Below are positions 36,433-45,478 of a DNA stretch of 64,000 bases, piece after piece. The stretch's first letter is position 1, and each line of letters starts with the position of its first letter. The DNA is taken from contig CALALB010000014.1 of assembly GCA_937923175.1 (NCBI GenBank), forward strand, positions 22,902-86,901, written 5' to 3'. Position numbers and translations under genes: made by a program. This stretch comes from an uncultured Chromatiaceae bacterium. GTDB lineage: Bacteria; Pseudomonadota; Gammaproteobacteria; Chromatiales; Chromatiaceae. The notes beneath the pieces are model-generated. The model did no database searches, was not told the DNA's origin, and saw only the letters and a program-made list of their open reading frames with translations.

Positions 36433-37305
36433 ATGCCCTCACCGACCATCGATGGCCTTGTGCAAGGCGCAGGACGCCTCCTGGCGATGCCGCGGGTGGT
36501 GGGGGAGGTGATACGTCTGCTCGATGATCCAAACAGCCGCCAGACCGATATCGCCCGTGTCCTGGAGCAAGACCCTGCCCTGGTGGCGCTGCTCTTGCGC
36601 CTGGCCAACAGCGCAGCATTTGCGCCTGCCCGCACGGTGGATTCGGTCGAACGCGCCATCATGCTCCTGGGGCGTGAGCCGCTGCGCCGCTTGGTGATTG
36701 CAAGCGCTGTGACTCAGGCCACCGATCGGCTGCCACGTCAGGAGATGCTCCCGCTCGAGCTTTTTTGGCGCCATTCGTCCTATTGCGCGCTCATTGCCCG
36801 TCTGTTGGCCGAACGGGTCGAGCCGAGCCTGTCGGGTGCCGTCTTTCTGGGCGGTTTATTGCATGACCTGGGGCAGCTTTTGCTCTTTACCCAGGCCCCC
36901 CAGACCGAACATCGGGCATTTTTGGATTCTTTGGCCGAGATCGACCACCTCTCGCCGGTCGAGGCCGAGCGCGCATTGCTTGGCTTTGACCATGCCGAGC
37001 TCGGGGGCGCCTTGGCCGAGCATTGGGGCCTGCCCGCAGGGCTGGTCGCCTGCATCCGCTATCATCATGACCCGCTTGCTGCCCCTCAGCCGCACGCCTT
37101 GGCGGTAGGTCTCGTGCATGTCGCCAATACCCTGGCCCATCTCGCCGAGATCGACTCGCGCGATCTGCGCGATGCCCCGCCGATCGTCCCTGAGGTCATC
37201 GAGCGCCTGGGCTTGGGTCTCCATACCCTGCTGACCCTGATCGAACCGGCCCAGTCCCAGATCCTCGGGGTCGAGGCCCTGCGTAATCCAAGGCTTGCCC
37301 AATAG
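36433..37305 (+). CDS. HDOD-domain protein
   Basis: 290 residues, almost entirely one HDOD domain: LLAMPRVVGEVIRLLDDPNSRQTDIARVLEQDPALVALLLRLANSAAF, VDSVERAIMLLGREPLRRLVIASAVTQA, SSYCALIARLLAERVEPSLSGAVFLGGLLHDLGQLLLFTQAP, and HWGLPAGLVACIRYHHDPLAAP. The HDLG pair resembles an HD motif, so weak hydrolase ancestry is visible. No sensor domain is attached. Start ATG 36433 comes soon after the previous HDOD stop. The function is probably regulatory; the target is unknown. Confidence 0.85.
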   Translation: MPSPTIDGLVQGAGRLLAMPRVVGEVIRLLDDPNSRQTDIARVLEQDPALVALLLRLANSAAFAPARTVDSVERAIMLLGREPLRRLVIASAVTQATDRLPRQEMLPLELFWRHSSYCALIARLLAERVEPSLSGAVFLGGLLHDLGQLLLFTQAPQTEHRAFLDSLAEIDHLSPVEAERALLGFDHAELGGALAEHWGLPAGLVACIRYHHDPLAAPQPHALAVGLVHVANTLAHLAEIDSRDLRDAPPIVPEVIERLGLGLHTLLTLIEPAQSQILGVEALRNPRLAQ

Positions 37306-37352
37306 CAGGCCCCGCGTGGGCATTGCGTACCCTGGATTGCCCTGGCTGGGAT

Positions 37353-38027
37353 CTAGCCCAAATAGACCCCGATCACTAGGACCGCCGAGGCCGAGACGGT
37401 GATCAGGACATTGTCGTCGATCGGCCCGAACTCATAGCGCTCGATGAAGGTCGCAACCAGCGCTGAGATCAGCCCCCAGACAGGGATCGGGGGATGGGAC
37501 AGGGCCCCGATGAACCAACCCAGGGGCGCACAGACTACAAGCATGAAGATGCTGCCGATAGCGCCTTTGGAGCGGCGACGGAGGAAGGCATTGCGGGCAA
37601 TCCCAGTCACCCCATCCCCAAAGGCCATATAAAGCCCGGGCAAGACCGCAAGCCAGGGATCGCCGAGCAGCCACCACAGGCCGGCGACCGACAGCGCCCA
37701 CATCAAGGCGAATTTCACGTCATTGCGGTTCTCGGCCGTTTGAAACCAATAAAACCGCAAGCCCGTCGCATGAGCCAGATTCACCAACAGGGTCACCACG
37801 AGGCCGCTGACCAGGGGAAACCAGGGATCGGTAAAGACCAGGGGAACAGCCAGCGATCCCACGCCACCGGCAAGCATATGGACGATTTTGCGGTTGTAAT
37901 ACAGGGCGCGAACAGGCTCGAGACCCCGCTCGATCATGGCCTGATAGGGCAGGCGGGTCAAAAATAGGACAGCCAGGACATATAGACCCAAGACCAGGGC
38001 CCAGTAAAATTGCGGATCAAGTCTCAT
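37353..38027 (-). CDS. Polyprenol/phytol kinase-like membrane protein
   Basis: 224-residue integral membrane protein with about six hydrophobic segments. Motifs YNRKIVHMLAGGVGSLAVPL, GLYMAFGDGVTGIARNAF, SKGAIGSIFMLVVCAPLGWFIGAL and FIERYEFGPIDDNVLI match the dolichol kinase/VTE5/SEC59 CTP-dependent lipid kinase group. In phototrophs this family includes phytol kinase, which recycles chlorophyll phytol; in others it may phosphorylate polyprenols. The substrate is not readable from sequence. Convergent with the HDOD pair and upstream of the hrpA 3' end. Confidence 0.8.
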   Translation of the reverse strand: MRLDPQFYWALVLGLYVLAVLFLTRLPYQAMIERGLEPVRALYYNRKIVHMLAGGVGSLAVPLVFTDPWFPLVSGLVVTLLVNLAHATGLRFYWFQTAENRNDVKFALMWALSVAGLWWLLGDPWLAVLPGLYMAFGDGVTGIARNAFLRRRSKGAIGSIFMLVVCAPLGWFIGALSHPPIPVWGLISALVATFIERYEFGPIDDNVLITVSASAVLVIGVYLG

Positions 38028-38135
38028 CGATCAAACCAACCCCAGAGAGAAGGTAGCGATACCTAACCTACCCTGAGGGGTGTAAGCGGGCAAGCTCAGC
38101 GACCGGCCGGTAACCTGGGGTAGCCAGGGTATACC

Positions 38136-41100
38136 CTATAACCCCAGCTCCTGCCAACGCGCCTCGATCCGCTTGGACGAAACCGGAACGCGTGTTCCCA
38201 ACTGCTGAGCAAAGAGCGAGACGCGCAGTTCTTCGATTAACCAGCGGATCTCATCGAGACGGGGATCGGTCCGCCCTGAGGCGCGCGCTGCGGCAGCGCG
38301 CCAACGCCCCAGAACCTCGGCCATCTCGGCCATCCAACGGCGGTCGCGGTCCGGGGCATACTGCAGGCGATCGAGCCTGATCCCGATCGCCTTGAGATAA
38401 CGCGGGTAATCCTTGAGACGATCATAGGGGATGGCCTGCAAGAAGCCGCGAAATACCAGGCCATCGAGTTGTTCCCGGATATCCCGGATGCTTTCCTGCC
38501 AATTGACCTGGGTGGCTCCAGCCAGACGTTGGCGAAGGGCATGATAATCGGCAAGGATCCCCGAGATGAGACGGCAGACCTCCTCCGCAGTGCTGAATAG
38601 GCGCGTTTTACCGGCATGCAGGCGTTGAACGAAGGCCTGCTGCTCACGGATGGGCGGCTGCCCCTCGATGAAGCTGAGGTCCAGGATCAGATCGATCACT
38701 TCATCGGCGAGATCAGCCTGCTTGCCGCCTGAGGGCTCAGACCGGTCAGGGGGCGGGGGGGCCTTGGCATATTGCAGGCGCATGCGCTCGATCCCAGCCA
38801 GAAAGGGCGCGAGTTGCTGGTTCAGGTTGCCTAGATGCAGGCGGATCAGCCGTCGTACCCCGGCGCGATGGGCGCGCTCGGCGCGATCCGCCGCCTCGAG
38901 TATCCGGATGGCTAGGCTGTCGCCGCAATCGATCAGGGCTGGATAGCCGCGTACGCGTAGCCCGCCGTGGTCAAGATCCAACGATTCCGGTAGATCGCCG
39001 AAATCCCAGCGCCGGATCCCATTGCGTTCATCTGCCAGCTGGTAGAGTTGACCAAAGCCTAGGGTGGCCTGGGCACCATAGGCGCGCTGGAGCGCGCGCA
39101 GATCCTCGCTCATCGTCAGGGTCCGTCCCTGCTCATCGATGAGCCTGACCTTCATCCGCAGATAGGGCGGGATCTCAGCGGTGTTCCAGGCATCCTCGGG
39201 GATCTGGAGTCCAGTCGTGGTTCGGATCTCCTCGGCAAGGGCCTGGATCAGCGGTCGGTCGCTAGGGACGAGGCGATCTGCCAGCCTGCGGGCGGTATCC
39301 GGGATCGGCACCAGGGGTTTGCGCAATGATTTGGGCAGGCCGCGCAATAAAGCGGCGATCCGTTCGGCCAAAAGGCCTGGTACCAGCCATTCCAAGCGCT
39401 CGGGGACGAGCTGATTGAGGAGCGGCAAGGGCACCACCAGGGTCAGGCCATCCTCAGACTCGCCGGGACGCAAGCAATATTCGAGGGGCAATCGGCTGGC
39501 CCCGACCTGAATGAAATCGGGAAAATCCTCGGCCCTGACTGCCTGTGTCTCATCGATGAGATCGGACAGGCGCATGTGCAGGATCTTGGGTTGCTGGCGC
39601 ACCGCCTCGCGTAACCAACGCTCGAAAAGCGGCTTGGAATAGATGCCGGCAGGGATGCGCTCGGCATAAAAGGCGTAGATGGATTCTTCGTCCAACAGCT
39701 CGCGCCGGCGTTTGGCCTCGAGCCGGCGGATGGAATCGATCAGATCGCGGTTATGACGCCAGAAGGGGGCGCGGGTATGAAACTCGCCCCCGACCAAGGC
39801 TGAGCGGATAAAGATCTCGCGTGCCTCGGCCGGATTGATCGGGCCATAGTTGACGCGGCGCTTGGGGATCAGGGTGATGCCAAAGAGGGTCACCTGTTCG
39901 AAGGCGGCTACCTGTCCGCTTGCTGCCTGCCAATATGGCTCGAAATAGCTGCGCTTGACCAGATGCCCAGCCGCCTGCTCGACCCAGGCGGGCTCGATGG
40001 CGGCGGCGATCCGCCCGTAGGCGCGAGTGGTCTCCACCCGTTCAGCGACCATGACCCATTTGGGAGGCTTGGCAAAGAGTGCCGAGCTTGGATGGATCAG
40101 GAAATGGCTACCGCGCGCCCCCTGAAACTCGCGCTCGGACTCGCGAAACCCGATATGGCTTAAGAGGCCGATCAGCAAGGCGCGATGAATACGGGCATAG
40201 GCGTCCGGATCATAGGGCGGCTGGCCGACCGATGAGTCTTTGAAACCCATCTCGAGCAGCTGCTCGCGTAGCTGCAGATAGACATCCCGCCATTCCTGGA
40301 CCCGGCTCCAGGCCAGAAAATGTCTCTGGCAGAGCGCTTGAAACTGACGGCGCGAGAGATGGGCGCGCTCGCGCTCCAGAAACTGCCAGAGATGCAAGAG
40401 CCCTATGAAATCCGATTCAGGATGATGGAAGGTGGCGTGGATCTCATCGGCCGATTGCTGTTTGTCCAAAGGTCGCTCCCGCGGGTCCTGGATACTCAGG
40501 GCGGCGGCGATCACCAAAACCTCTTCTAGACAGCGGAAGCGATCGGCCTCCAACAGCATTCGCCCGAGGCGTGGATCGAGCGGCAGGTGGGCGAGCCGCT
40601 GACCAAGCGGCGTCAGATGCCCTTGCTGATTGAGCGCGCCCAATTCCTCGAGGGTGCGATAGCCATCGCGGATCAGCCTGGAATCCGGGGGGTCAATGAA
40701 TGGAAACTGCTCGATCGCCCCGAACCCCAAGAGTTTCATGCGCAGGATCACTGCAGCCAGATTGGTTCGCAGAATCTCGGGTTCGGTGAAGGCGGGGCAG
40801 GATTGAAAACGCTCCTTGCTATAAAGCCGGATACAGACCCCTTGCGCCACCCGGCCGCAGCGTCCAGCGCGCTGATTGGCGCTAGCCTGGGAGATCCGCT
40901 CGACCGGCAACCGCTGGACCTGAGTGCGATGGCTATAGCGGCTGATCCGGGCAAAGCCCGTATCCACCACATAATGGATACCCGGGACGGTCAGGGAGGT
41001 CTCGGCGACATTAGTCGCCAGCACGATGCGTCGGGTCGCATGCGGCTGAAAGATACGCGCCTGTTCTTGGGGACCCTGGCGGGCATACAGAGGCAGGATC

Positions 41101-42104
41101 TCGGTCAAGGGCGGATGCTGGCGACGCAGGGTCTCGGCAGTGGTGCGGATCTCGCGCTCGCCCGACAAGAAAACCAGGATGTCCCCCGGACCGAGTCTGG
41201 CCAGCTCATCCACCGCCTCGACGATCCCCTGCTGCATGGCCTCGTCGCACTCAGAGACATTCTCATCCGCTGGTGGCCGATAGCGAATCTCAACCGGATA
41301 GACCCGCCCTGAGATCTCGATGATCGGGGCGGGCTGGCCTTGCGCATCGGCGAAATGCCGGGCGAAGCGCTCGGGGTCGATGGTTGCCGAGGTAATGATG
41401 AGCTTGAGATCCGGCCGGCGCGGCAGGAGTTGTTTAAGATAGCCCAGGAGAAAATCGATATTGAGACTGCGTTCATGCGCCTCATCGATGATCAGGGTGT
41501 CATAGTCGAGAAGCAGGCGATCCTGCTGGATCTCATTGAGCAGGATGCCGTCGGTCATGAGCTTGAGCGCGGTTTCAGGCCGCACCCGGTCATGGAAGCG
41601 CACCTTGGAACCGACTAGGCCGCCATGTTCAACCCCGAGCTCTTGGGCGATGCGCGAGGCCAGGGCGCGCGCCGCAATCCGTCGCGGTTGGGTATGGCCG
41701 ATCCGGCCAAAACGGCCCCGTCCCAACTCGAGACAGAGCTTAGGCAACTGGGTCGATTTGCCCGAGCCGGTCTCACCGCAGACTACGACCACCTGATGGC
41801 CCTGGATCAGCTCAGCAAGCAGCGCCCGCCGTTCGCTGACCGGCAGATCGGGGTAAGCGATCTCGGGGATCAGGGCCTGGCGTTGGGCAACGATCGACTG
41901 GGAAAGGCGCAGACGCTCCCAGAGCTGTTTCAGCCCCTCATCGATCGGTTGACCGCTCTCGGATTGGCGCAGCAAGAACCGCCGGCGGGCGCGCAGGGCA
42001 GGGCGGTCGCGCAGCAGACAGCGCTCGATCTCCTGGGGCGAGGGAGGCCCCAGGCGGGGAAGGGGGAGGATTGATCCAGTCAAAGGCGGTCGATTGCTCG
42101 GCAT
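38136..42104 (-). CDS. hrpA: ATP-dependent RNA helicase HrpA
   Basis: DEAH-box 3'-5' RNA helicase, 1322 residues, the normal HrpA length. The first ~75 residues are a family-typical lead (RPPLTGSILPLPRLGPPSPQEIERCLLRDR). It has Walker A CGETGSGKSTQL (about 105-116), the DEAH motif LIIDEAHER, SATID, and the helicase C-terminal motif VLATNVAETSLTVPG with QRAGRCGR, then HA2, OB-fold and the long C-terminal DUF3418 region. In bacteria it rescues collided ribosomes. I start at ATG 42104; the open frame continues to 42359 but that part has no family match. The region upstream carries a strong RNA-like hairpin. Confidence 0.95.
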   Translation of the reverse strand: MPSNRPPLTGSILPLPRLGPPSPQEIERCLLRDRPALRARRRFLLRQSESGQPIDEGLKQLWERLRLSQSIVAQRQALIPEIAYPDLPVSERRALLAELIQGHQVVVVCGETGSGKSTQLPKLCLELGRGRFGRIGHTQPRRIAARALASRIAQELGVEHGGLVGSKVRFHDRVRPETALKLMTDGILLNEIQQDRLLLDYDTLIIDEAHERSLNIDFLLGYLKQLLPRRPDLKLIITSATIDPERFARHFADAQGQPAPIIEISGRVYPVEIRYRPPADENVSECDEAMQQGIVEAVDELARLGPGDILVFLSGEREIRTTAETLRRQHPPLTEILPLYARQGPQEQARIFQPHATRRIVLATNVAETSLTVPGIHYVVDTGFARISRYSHRTQVQRLPVERISQASANQRAGRCGRVAQGVCIRLYSKERFQSCPAFTEPEILRTNLAAVILRMKLLGFGAIEQFPFIDPPDSRLIRDGYRTLEELGALNQQGHLTPLGQRLAHLPLDPRLGRMLLEADRFRCLEEVLVIAAALSIQDPRERPLDKQQSADEIHATFHHPESDFIGLLHLWQFLERERAHLSRRQFQALCQRHFLAWSRVQEWRDVYLQLREQLLEMGFKDSSVGQPPYDPDAYARIHRALLIGLLSHIGFRESEREFQGARGSHFLIHPSSALFAKPPKWVMVAERVETTRAYGRIAAAIEPAWVEQAAGHLVKRSYFEPYWQAASGQVAAFEQVTLFGITLIPKRRVNYGPINPAEAREIFIRSALVGGEFHTRAPFWRHNRDLIDSIRRLEAKRRRELLDEESIYAFYAERIPAGIYSKPLFERWLREAVRQQPKILHMRLSDLIDETQAVRAEDFPDFIQVGASRLPLEYCLRPGESEDGLTLVVPLPLLNQLVPERLEWLVPGLLAERIAALLRGLPKSLRKPLVPIPDTARRLADRLVPSDRPLIQALAEEIRTTTGLQIPEDAWNTAEIPPYLRMKVRLIDEQGRTLTMSEDLRALQRAYGAQATLGFGQLYQLADERNGIRRWDFGDLPESLDLDHGGLRVRGYPALIDCGDSLAIRILEAADRAERAHRAGVRRLIRLHLGNLNQQLAPFLAGIERMRLQYAKAPPPPDRSEPSGGKQADLADEVIDLILDLSFIEGQPPIREQQAFVQRLHAGKTRLFSTAEEVCRLISGILADYHALRQRLAGATQVNWQESIRDIREQLDGLVFRGFLQAIPYDRLKDYPRYLKAIGIRLDRLQYAPDRDRRWMAEMAEVLGRWRAAAARASGRTDPRLDEIRWLIEELRVSLFAQQLGTRVPVSSKRIEARWQELGL

Positions 42105-42375
42105 CAGGGTTAGGCGGTTGTGATGCACCCGGGTTTCTTGGGTGCAGTGTGGCGCAGGCGCCGGGATGGTCGCAGGGCCGGCTCCTTTGAATGCAAGGCT
42201 GCAGGATAACATCCTAGGGCCCAAAGGCGCAGGATCATGCATGGATCGATCCTGACACCCGCTATCATCAGCCAACCGGCAGAGTGACAGAAACCTTGAG
42301 TCAGGCTGGGCAGCCTTTATCCAAAGGCAGCGGGCGGGCCCTTGGTTTACAATCCCCAAGGCCCTTGGAGAGAAT
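42105..42375. other. Upstream region of hrpA
   Basis: No coding potential is convincing, although the hrpA frame stays open upstream to 42359. It contains the ribosome site region of hrpA (weak) and forms the downstream side of the hairpin/T-tract element at 42376-42450. No promoter could be placed with confidence. Confidence 0.35.
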
Positions 42376-42450
42376 CAAAAAACCCTCCTGCCGGCGAATG
42401 CAACTGGTCTTTGCCTGCAAACAGGCACCGGTATCCTAAGGGGGGTTTGA
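42376..42450 (-). ncRNA. Candidate structured RNA with terminator, minus strand, upstream of hrpA
   Basis: On the minus strand, AAACCCCCC pairs with GGAGGGTTT with one mismatch. Inside lies TACCGG pairing with CCGGCA (one G-U), and inside that a perfect 6-base hairpin TGCCTG/CAGGCA (42412-42417 with 42422-42427). The outer arm runs into TTTTTT at about 42376-42381. This has the shape of a short RNA ending in an intrinsic terminator, 270 bases before the hrpA start. It could be a small RNA or a leader attenuator of hrpA, or just a terminator of an upstream minus-strand transcript. I do not recognise the fold. Confidence 0.4.
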
Positions 42451-42456
42451 GGTTGA

Positions 42457-42486
42457 TCTGGATATCGGCTCGCGCTGGAATGATGA
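42457..42486. repeat. Degenerate TCATTCCAGCGCGAGC-type intergenic repeat
   Basis: Read on the minus strand, TCATCATTCCAGCGCGAGC then CGATATCCAGA resembles the dispersed TCATTCC-GCG-GC-GGAATCCAG repeat that often translates as the tell-tale IPARADIQ-like peptide in small false open frames. A diverged second copy lies at 17221-17250. It explains the spurious 62-residue open frame on this strand. Confidence 0.4.
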
Positions 42487-42558
42487 ATGAGGCGTTTTCC
42501 GAGCCTTCCCTGTTCATGAGTAACGCCAGTGCCAACCCCGGATTTAGGCTTTCAGGCC

Positions 42559-42777
42559 ATGAGCCTTGACAACCAGGGGAGACCTCAGGATGACGATCGC
42601 CGCGCCGCGCGGATCCGTTTGGCCAAGCTCGAGGCTGATATCGCCTATTTTCAAACGCGGCTTCAGTTAATCGGCGAGCTGAATAGCACCTATCGCCTGG
42701 CCCAGCATAAGGCCTTTAAAATACTTCTTCAGGTGGCCGCCCGGCAGGTCTTTGCCGCCCGGCGCAATCGGTCCTAA
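42559..42777 (+). CDS. Small charged helical protein (72 aa)
   Basis: No family recognised. It is highly charged and helical (DRRAARIRLAKLEADIAYFQTRLQLIGELNSTYRLAQHKAFKILLQVAARQVFAARR) and looks like a small coiled-coil. ATG 42559 follows a weak ribosome site; an upstream ATG at 42529 would add ten unlike residues. Proteins of similar shape exist beside hemC in related organisms as far as I recall, but this is not certain. It is 213 bases upstream of hemC. Confidence 0.5.
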   Translation: MSLDNQGRPQDDDRRAARIRLAKLEADIAYFQTRLQLIGELNSTYRLAQHKAFKILLQVAARQVFAARRNRS

Positions 42778-42990
42778 AGGGCAAGAGGAAGATCTCTTAA
42801 GTGCAGGTGGCAAAGGTCGGCGGCAGGCCGTTGGCCCAATGGGCCCGGCAATTGGAGCGGCTGAGGCCAACCGCCCAGCTTAGGCGGCCGGAGGCCAGCG
42901 GGGGACCTTTCCTTAAACCTGCATCCAGGCGTTAAACTGCACCCCGACCCGGGCGGTTTCAGCTCGGGCTAGTTTCAACCAGGATCAACC

Positions 42991-43917
42991 ATGTCGAATC
43001 GCATTCGTATCGCTACCCGTCAATCGCCTCTGGCCATGTGGCAGGCCAACCATGTCGCAGAGCGCCTGCAAACTCTCTACCCAGACCTAGTCATCGAGAT
43101 CGTCGGGATGACCACCAAGGGCGACCAATTGCTCGACTCACCCTTGTCCAAGGTCGGTGGTAAGGGGTTATTCGTCAAGGAATTAGAGCAAGGCATACTA
43201 GCAGGTTTGGCGGATATCGCGGTGCATTCGATGAAGGACGTGCCAGTCGAATTTCCCGAAGGACTGCATCTGGCCGTGATCATGGCGCGCGAAAATCCCT
43301 ATGATGCCCTTGTCTCCAATCGCTATGCGAGCCTCCATGAGTTGCCTCGCGGGGCCAAGGTCGGGACCTCAAGCCTGCGCCGCCAGTGTCAGCTGGCCGA
43401 GCGGCGTCCGGATCTGGTGATCGAACCGCTGCGCGGTAATGTCAATACCCGGTTGGGCAAACTCGATGCCGGCGACTATGATGCCATCATCCTGGCCGCC
43501 GCTGGTCTAATCCGGCTGGGTCTTGCCGCACGCATCCGCTGTCTCCTGAGTCCAGATGAGTCCTTACCAGCCATCGGGCAGGGGGCAATCGGGATCGAAT
43601 GCCGGAGCGACGACGCCCAGGTCCATGCCCTGATTGCGCCCCTTGCTGATCGCGATACCACTGACCGGGTGGTTGCTGAACGGGCGATGAATGCGCGACT
43701 CCAAGGCGGTTGTCAGGTGCCGATCGCAGGTCATGCTGTGCTCGAGGGTGACCAGCTTACCCTCAAGGGATTGGTAGGGACCCCTGAGGGAGCGCGGGTC
43801 CTGCGTGCGCAAGGCCAGGGCCACCGCACCGAGGCCGAGGCGATCGGGGTACGGGTGGCCGAGGATCTGTTGGCCCAGGGCGCCGATCAGATCCTCGCTG
43901 CACTCATGGGTGACTGA
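42991..43917 (+). CDS. hemC: Porphobilinogen deaminase HemC
   Basis: Polymerises four porphobilinogens into hydroxymethylbilane in haem and (bacterio)chlorophyll synthesis. The 308 residues show [67 protein letters not shown], and [12 protein letters not shown] with Cys241, to which the dipyrromethane cofactor is attached. The next gene, hemD, begins 4 bases after the stop. The common hemX and hemY followers are absent. Confidence 0.96.
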   Translation: MSNRIRIATRQSPLAMWQANHVAERLQTLYPDLVIEIVGMTTKGDQLLDSPLSKVGGKGLFVKELEQGILAGLADIAVHSMKDVPVEFPEGLHLAVIMARENPYDALVSNRYASLHELPRGAKVGTSSLRRQCQLAERRPDLVIEPLRGNVNTRLGKLDAGDYDAIILAAAGLIRLGLAARIRCLLSPDESLPAIGQGAIGIECRSDDAQVHALIAPLADRDTTDRVVAERAMNARLQGGCQVPIAGHAVLEGDQLTLKGLVGTPEGARVLRAQGQGHRTEAEAIGVRVAEDLLAQGADQILAALMGD

Positions 43918-43921
43918 ATCT

Positions 43922-44692
43922 ATGGTTGGCGCCAAGACGCTCGGGGGCTGGGGGGTGCTGGTAACCCGGCCGGCAGGTCAGGCCGAGTCCCTGTGTCGGT
44001 TGATCGAATCAGCAGGCGGGCGGGCGATCCATTTCCCGACCATTGCCATTGAGCCAACCCAAAGCGCTCAGGCTGCAGCCTTGCTCAGCGAATCTTGGGA
44101 CCTGATATATTTCGTCAGCCCCAATGCAGTCGAGCAGGCCTTGGCCCTGGGTGCGGATGGCACCTGGCCTCGCGTCAAGTGGGTGGCAGCGGTCGGGCGA
44201 GGCACAGCCCGCGCCTTGGAGGCCGCTGGGCGAGCGCCCGATCTGGTTCCCAGTACGCGCTATGACAGCGAGTCTTTATTGGCGATGCCCGAGCTGGCCG
44301 ACATGCGCGACCAGCGGGTATTGATCGTGCGCGGCGCGGGCGGACGTGAGCTTTTCGCCCAGACCATACGCGAGCGAGGGGCCGAGGTATTCTTTGCCGA
44401 GGTCTATCGGCGGGTGCGCCCGGCCGTTGATCCCGCTCCATTGATCGCGCGCTGGCGCGAGGAGGTGCAGCTTGCCTTAGCCACCAGCGATGAGGTGCTC
44501 ATCAATCTGGTCGAACTGATCGGTGAGAAGGGGCGGGCCCAGCTGCTCGCCACCCCCCTGGTGGTGATCGCTGAACGCACGGCGCAAACCGCGCGTGCCC
44601 TGGGGTTTGCGACCGTTCGGGTAGCCGAGCGCGCCGAGGATTCAGCCATCCTAGACTCATTGATCGAACTGGCGAGAGGAGACAGCGGTTGA
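43922..44692 (+). CDS. hemD: Uroporphyrinogen-III synthase HemD
   Basis: Closes hydroxymethylbilane with D-ring inversion to uroporphyrinogen III. The 256-residue protein is of the weakly conserved HemD family: GVLVTRPAGQAESLCRLIESAGGRAIHFPTIAIEP, DLIYFVSPNAVEQAL, VKWVAAVGRGTARALEAAGR, RVLIVRGAGGRELFAQTIRERGAEVFFAEVYRR. I use ATG 43922 immediately after the hemC stop; the same frame is open from 43805 inside hemC but that is a shadow. The last 36 bases overlap the opposite-strand lipoprotein gene. Confidence 0.92.
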   Translation: MVGAKTLGGWGVLVTRPAGQAESLCRLIESAGGRAIHFPTIAIEPTQSAQAAALLSESWDLIYFVSPNAVEQALALGADGTWPRVKWVAAVGRGTARALEAAGRAPDLVPSTRYDSESLLAMPELADMRDQRVLIVRGAGGRELFAQTIRERGAEVFFAEVYRRVRPAVDPAPLIARWREEVQLALATSDEVLINLVELIGEKGRAQLLATPLVVIAERTAQTARALGFATVRVAERAEDSAILDSLIELARGDSG

Positions 44693-45319
44693 TACCGCTG
44701 GCTGCGGCAGAACCCCATCCCGCCCCATTTGGGCGATGATCTCGCCGATCACCTGACTGATGGTGGTGCGCTCCGAGTTGGGATCGAGCAAACGGGAAAG
44801 ACCCGACCAGACCAAGCGCTCTTGCTTAAGGTCGTATAGATTGACCTCAAGCCGAAGTCCTTGGGGATTGTTGTAGTAATCCGGTGCCCTGATCTGTGTA
44901 TAGACCGCGCTGAAATAGCCGATGAGGGTGTGATAATGATCGGGGACGGCGGCGATGCGAGCGCTAGGTTTGCTGCCCCGGGCCTTGTCAGCGACGAGGT
45001 GAACGATGATCACGGCATCGGCCTTGGCGCGGCCGAGGGCATTCATCACCCGGTTTATCCGGCCGAGATTGCGGTCGGGGATCAGGTCATGCCCGGCCTG
45101 GGCATTGAGGCCCTGGGAGACGAGCTGTTTAATGAAATTGTCCTCATAGGCCCGTCTAACCTTTGGGCTGATGCTGACGCCCAGGACAACCAGCCGTTGA
45201 TAGGGATGCCCGATCTGTCTAGATGTGGTCCAAACTGAGGTCACGGGCGGCTGGGTGGCGCAGGCGGCAAGCAGGAGGGCGCATAGACCAAGCAGGATGA
45301 GATGCGGGATTGGGATCAT
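44657..45319 (-). CDS. Lipoprotein, family uncertain
   Basis: 220-residue precursor with a lipoprotein signal: LILLGLCALLLAACATQPP, lipobox LAAC with the acylated Cys at about residue 19. The mature part, LVVLGVSISPKVRRAYEDNFIKQLVSQGL...AKADAVIIVHLVADK, then LEVNLYDLKQERLVWSGLSRLLD, resembles the DUF4136/CsgG-like lipoprotein style, in which a Rossmann-like domain ends with a WSG strand, but I cannot name the family firmly. ATG 45319 gives a short positive-free n-region; the ATG at 45400 would add an unlikely lead. It converges on hemD and overlaps its 3' end by 36 bases. An outer-membrane location is likely. Confidence 0.7.
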   Translation of the reverse strand: MIPIPHLILLGLCALLLAACATQPPVTSVWTTSRQIGHPYQRLVVLGVSISPKVRRAYEDNFIKQLVSQGLNAQAGHDLIPDRNLGRINRVMNALGRAKADAVIIVHLVADKARGSKPSARIAAVPDHYHTLIGYFSAVYTQIRAPDYYNNPQGLRLEVNLYDLKQERLVWSGLSRLLDPNSERTTISQVIGEIIAQMGRDGVLPQPAVSTAVSSRQFDQ

Positions 45320-45478
45320 GATCGACTCTTGCAGGATTGGCTGACTCAGGGTCGCAGATTCCAGAATAAGCCAAATCGTCCGGCTGCGCTGATCCGGCAA
45401 CGGCTTAACCCCCCTGGGGTGTAGGCTTGGACCTGTGATCCTGGTCTTGATTGATTCACGATATTAGACGGCGGTCTC

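Noticed and set aside
38109..38135. GGTA/TACC and CCTGG/CCAGG hairpin after hrpA
   Set aside because: The stem is short, internally interrupted and lacks a T tract on the hrpA strand, so I did not call a terminator.
42347..42535. 62-codon minus-strand open frame with an IPARADIQ-like peptide
   Set aside because: The peptide is the usual by-product of a dispersed intergenic repeat, and the region also forms RNA-like hairpins.
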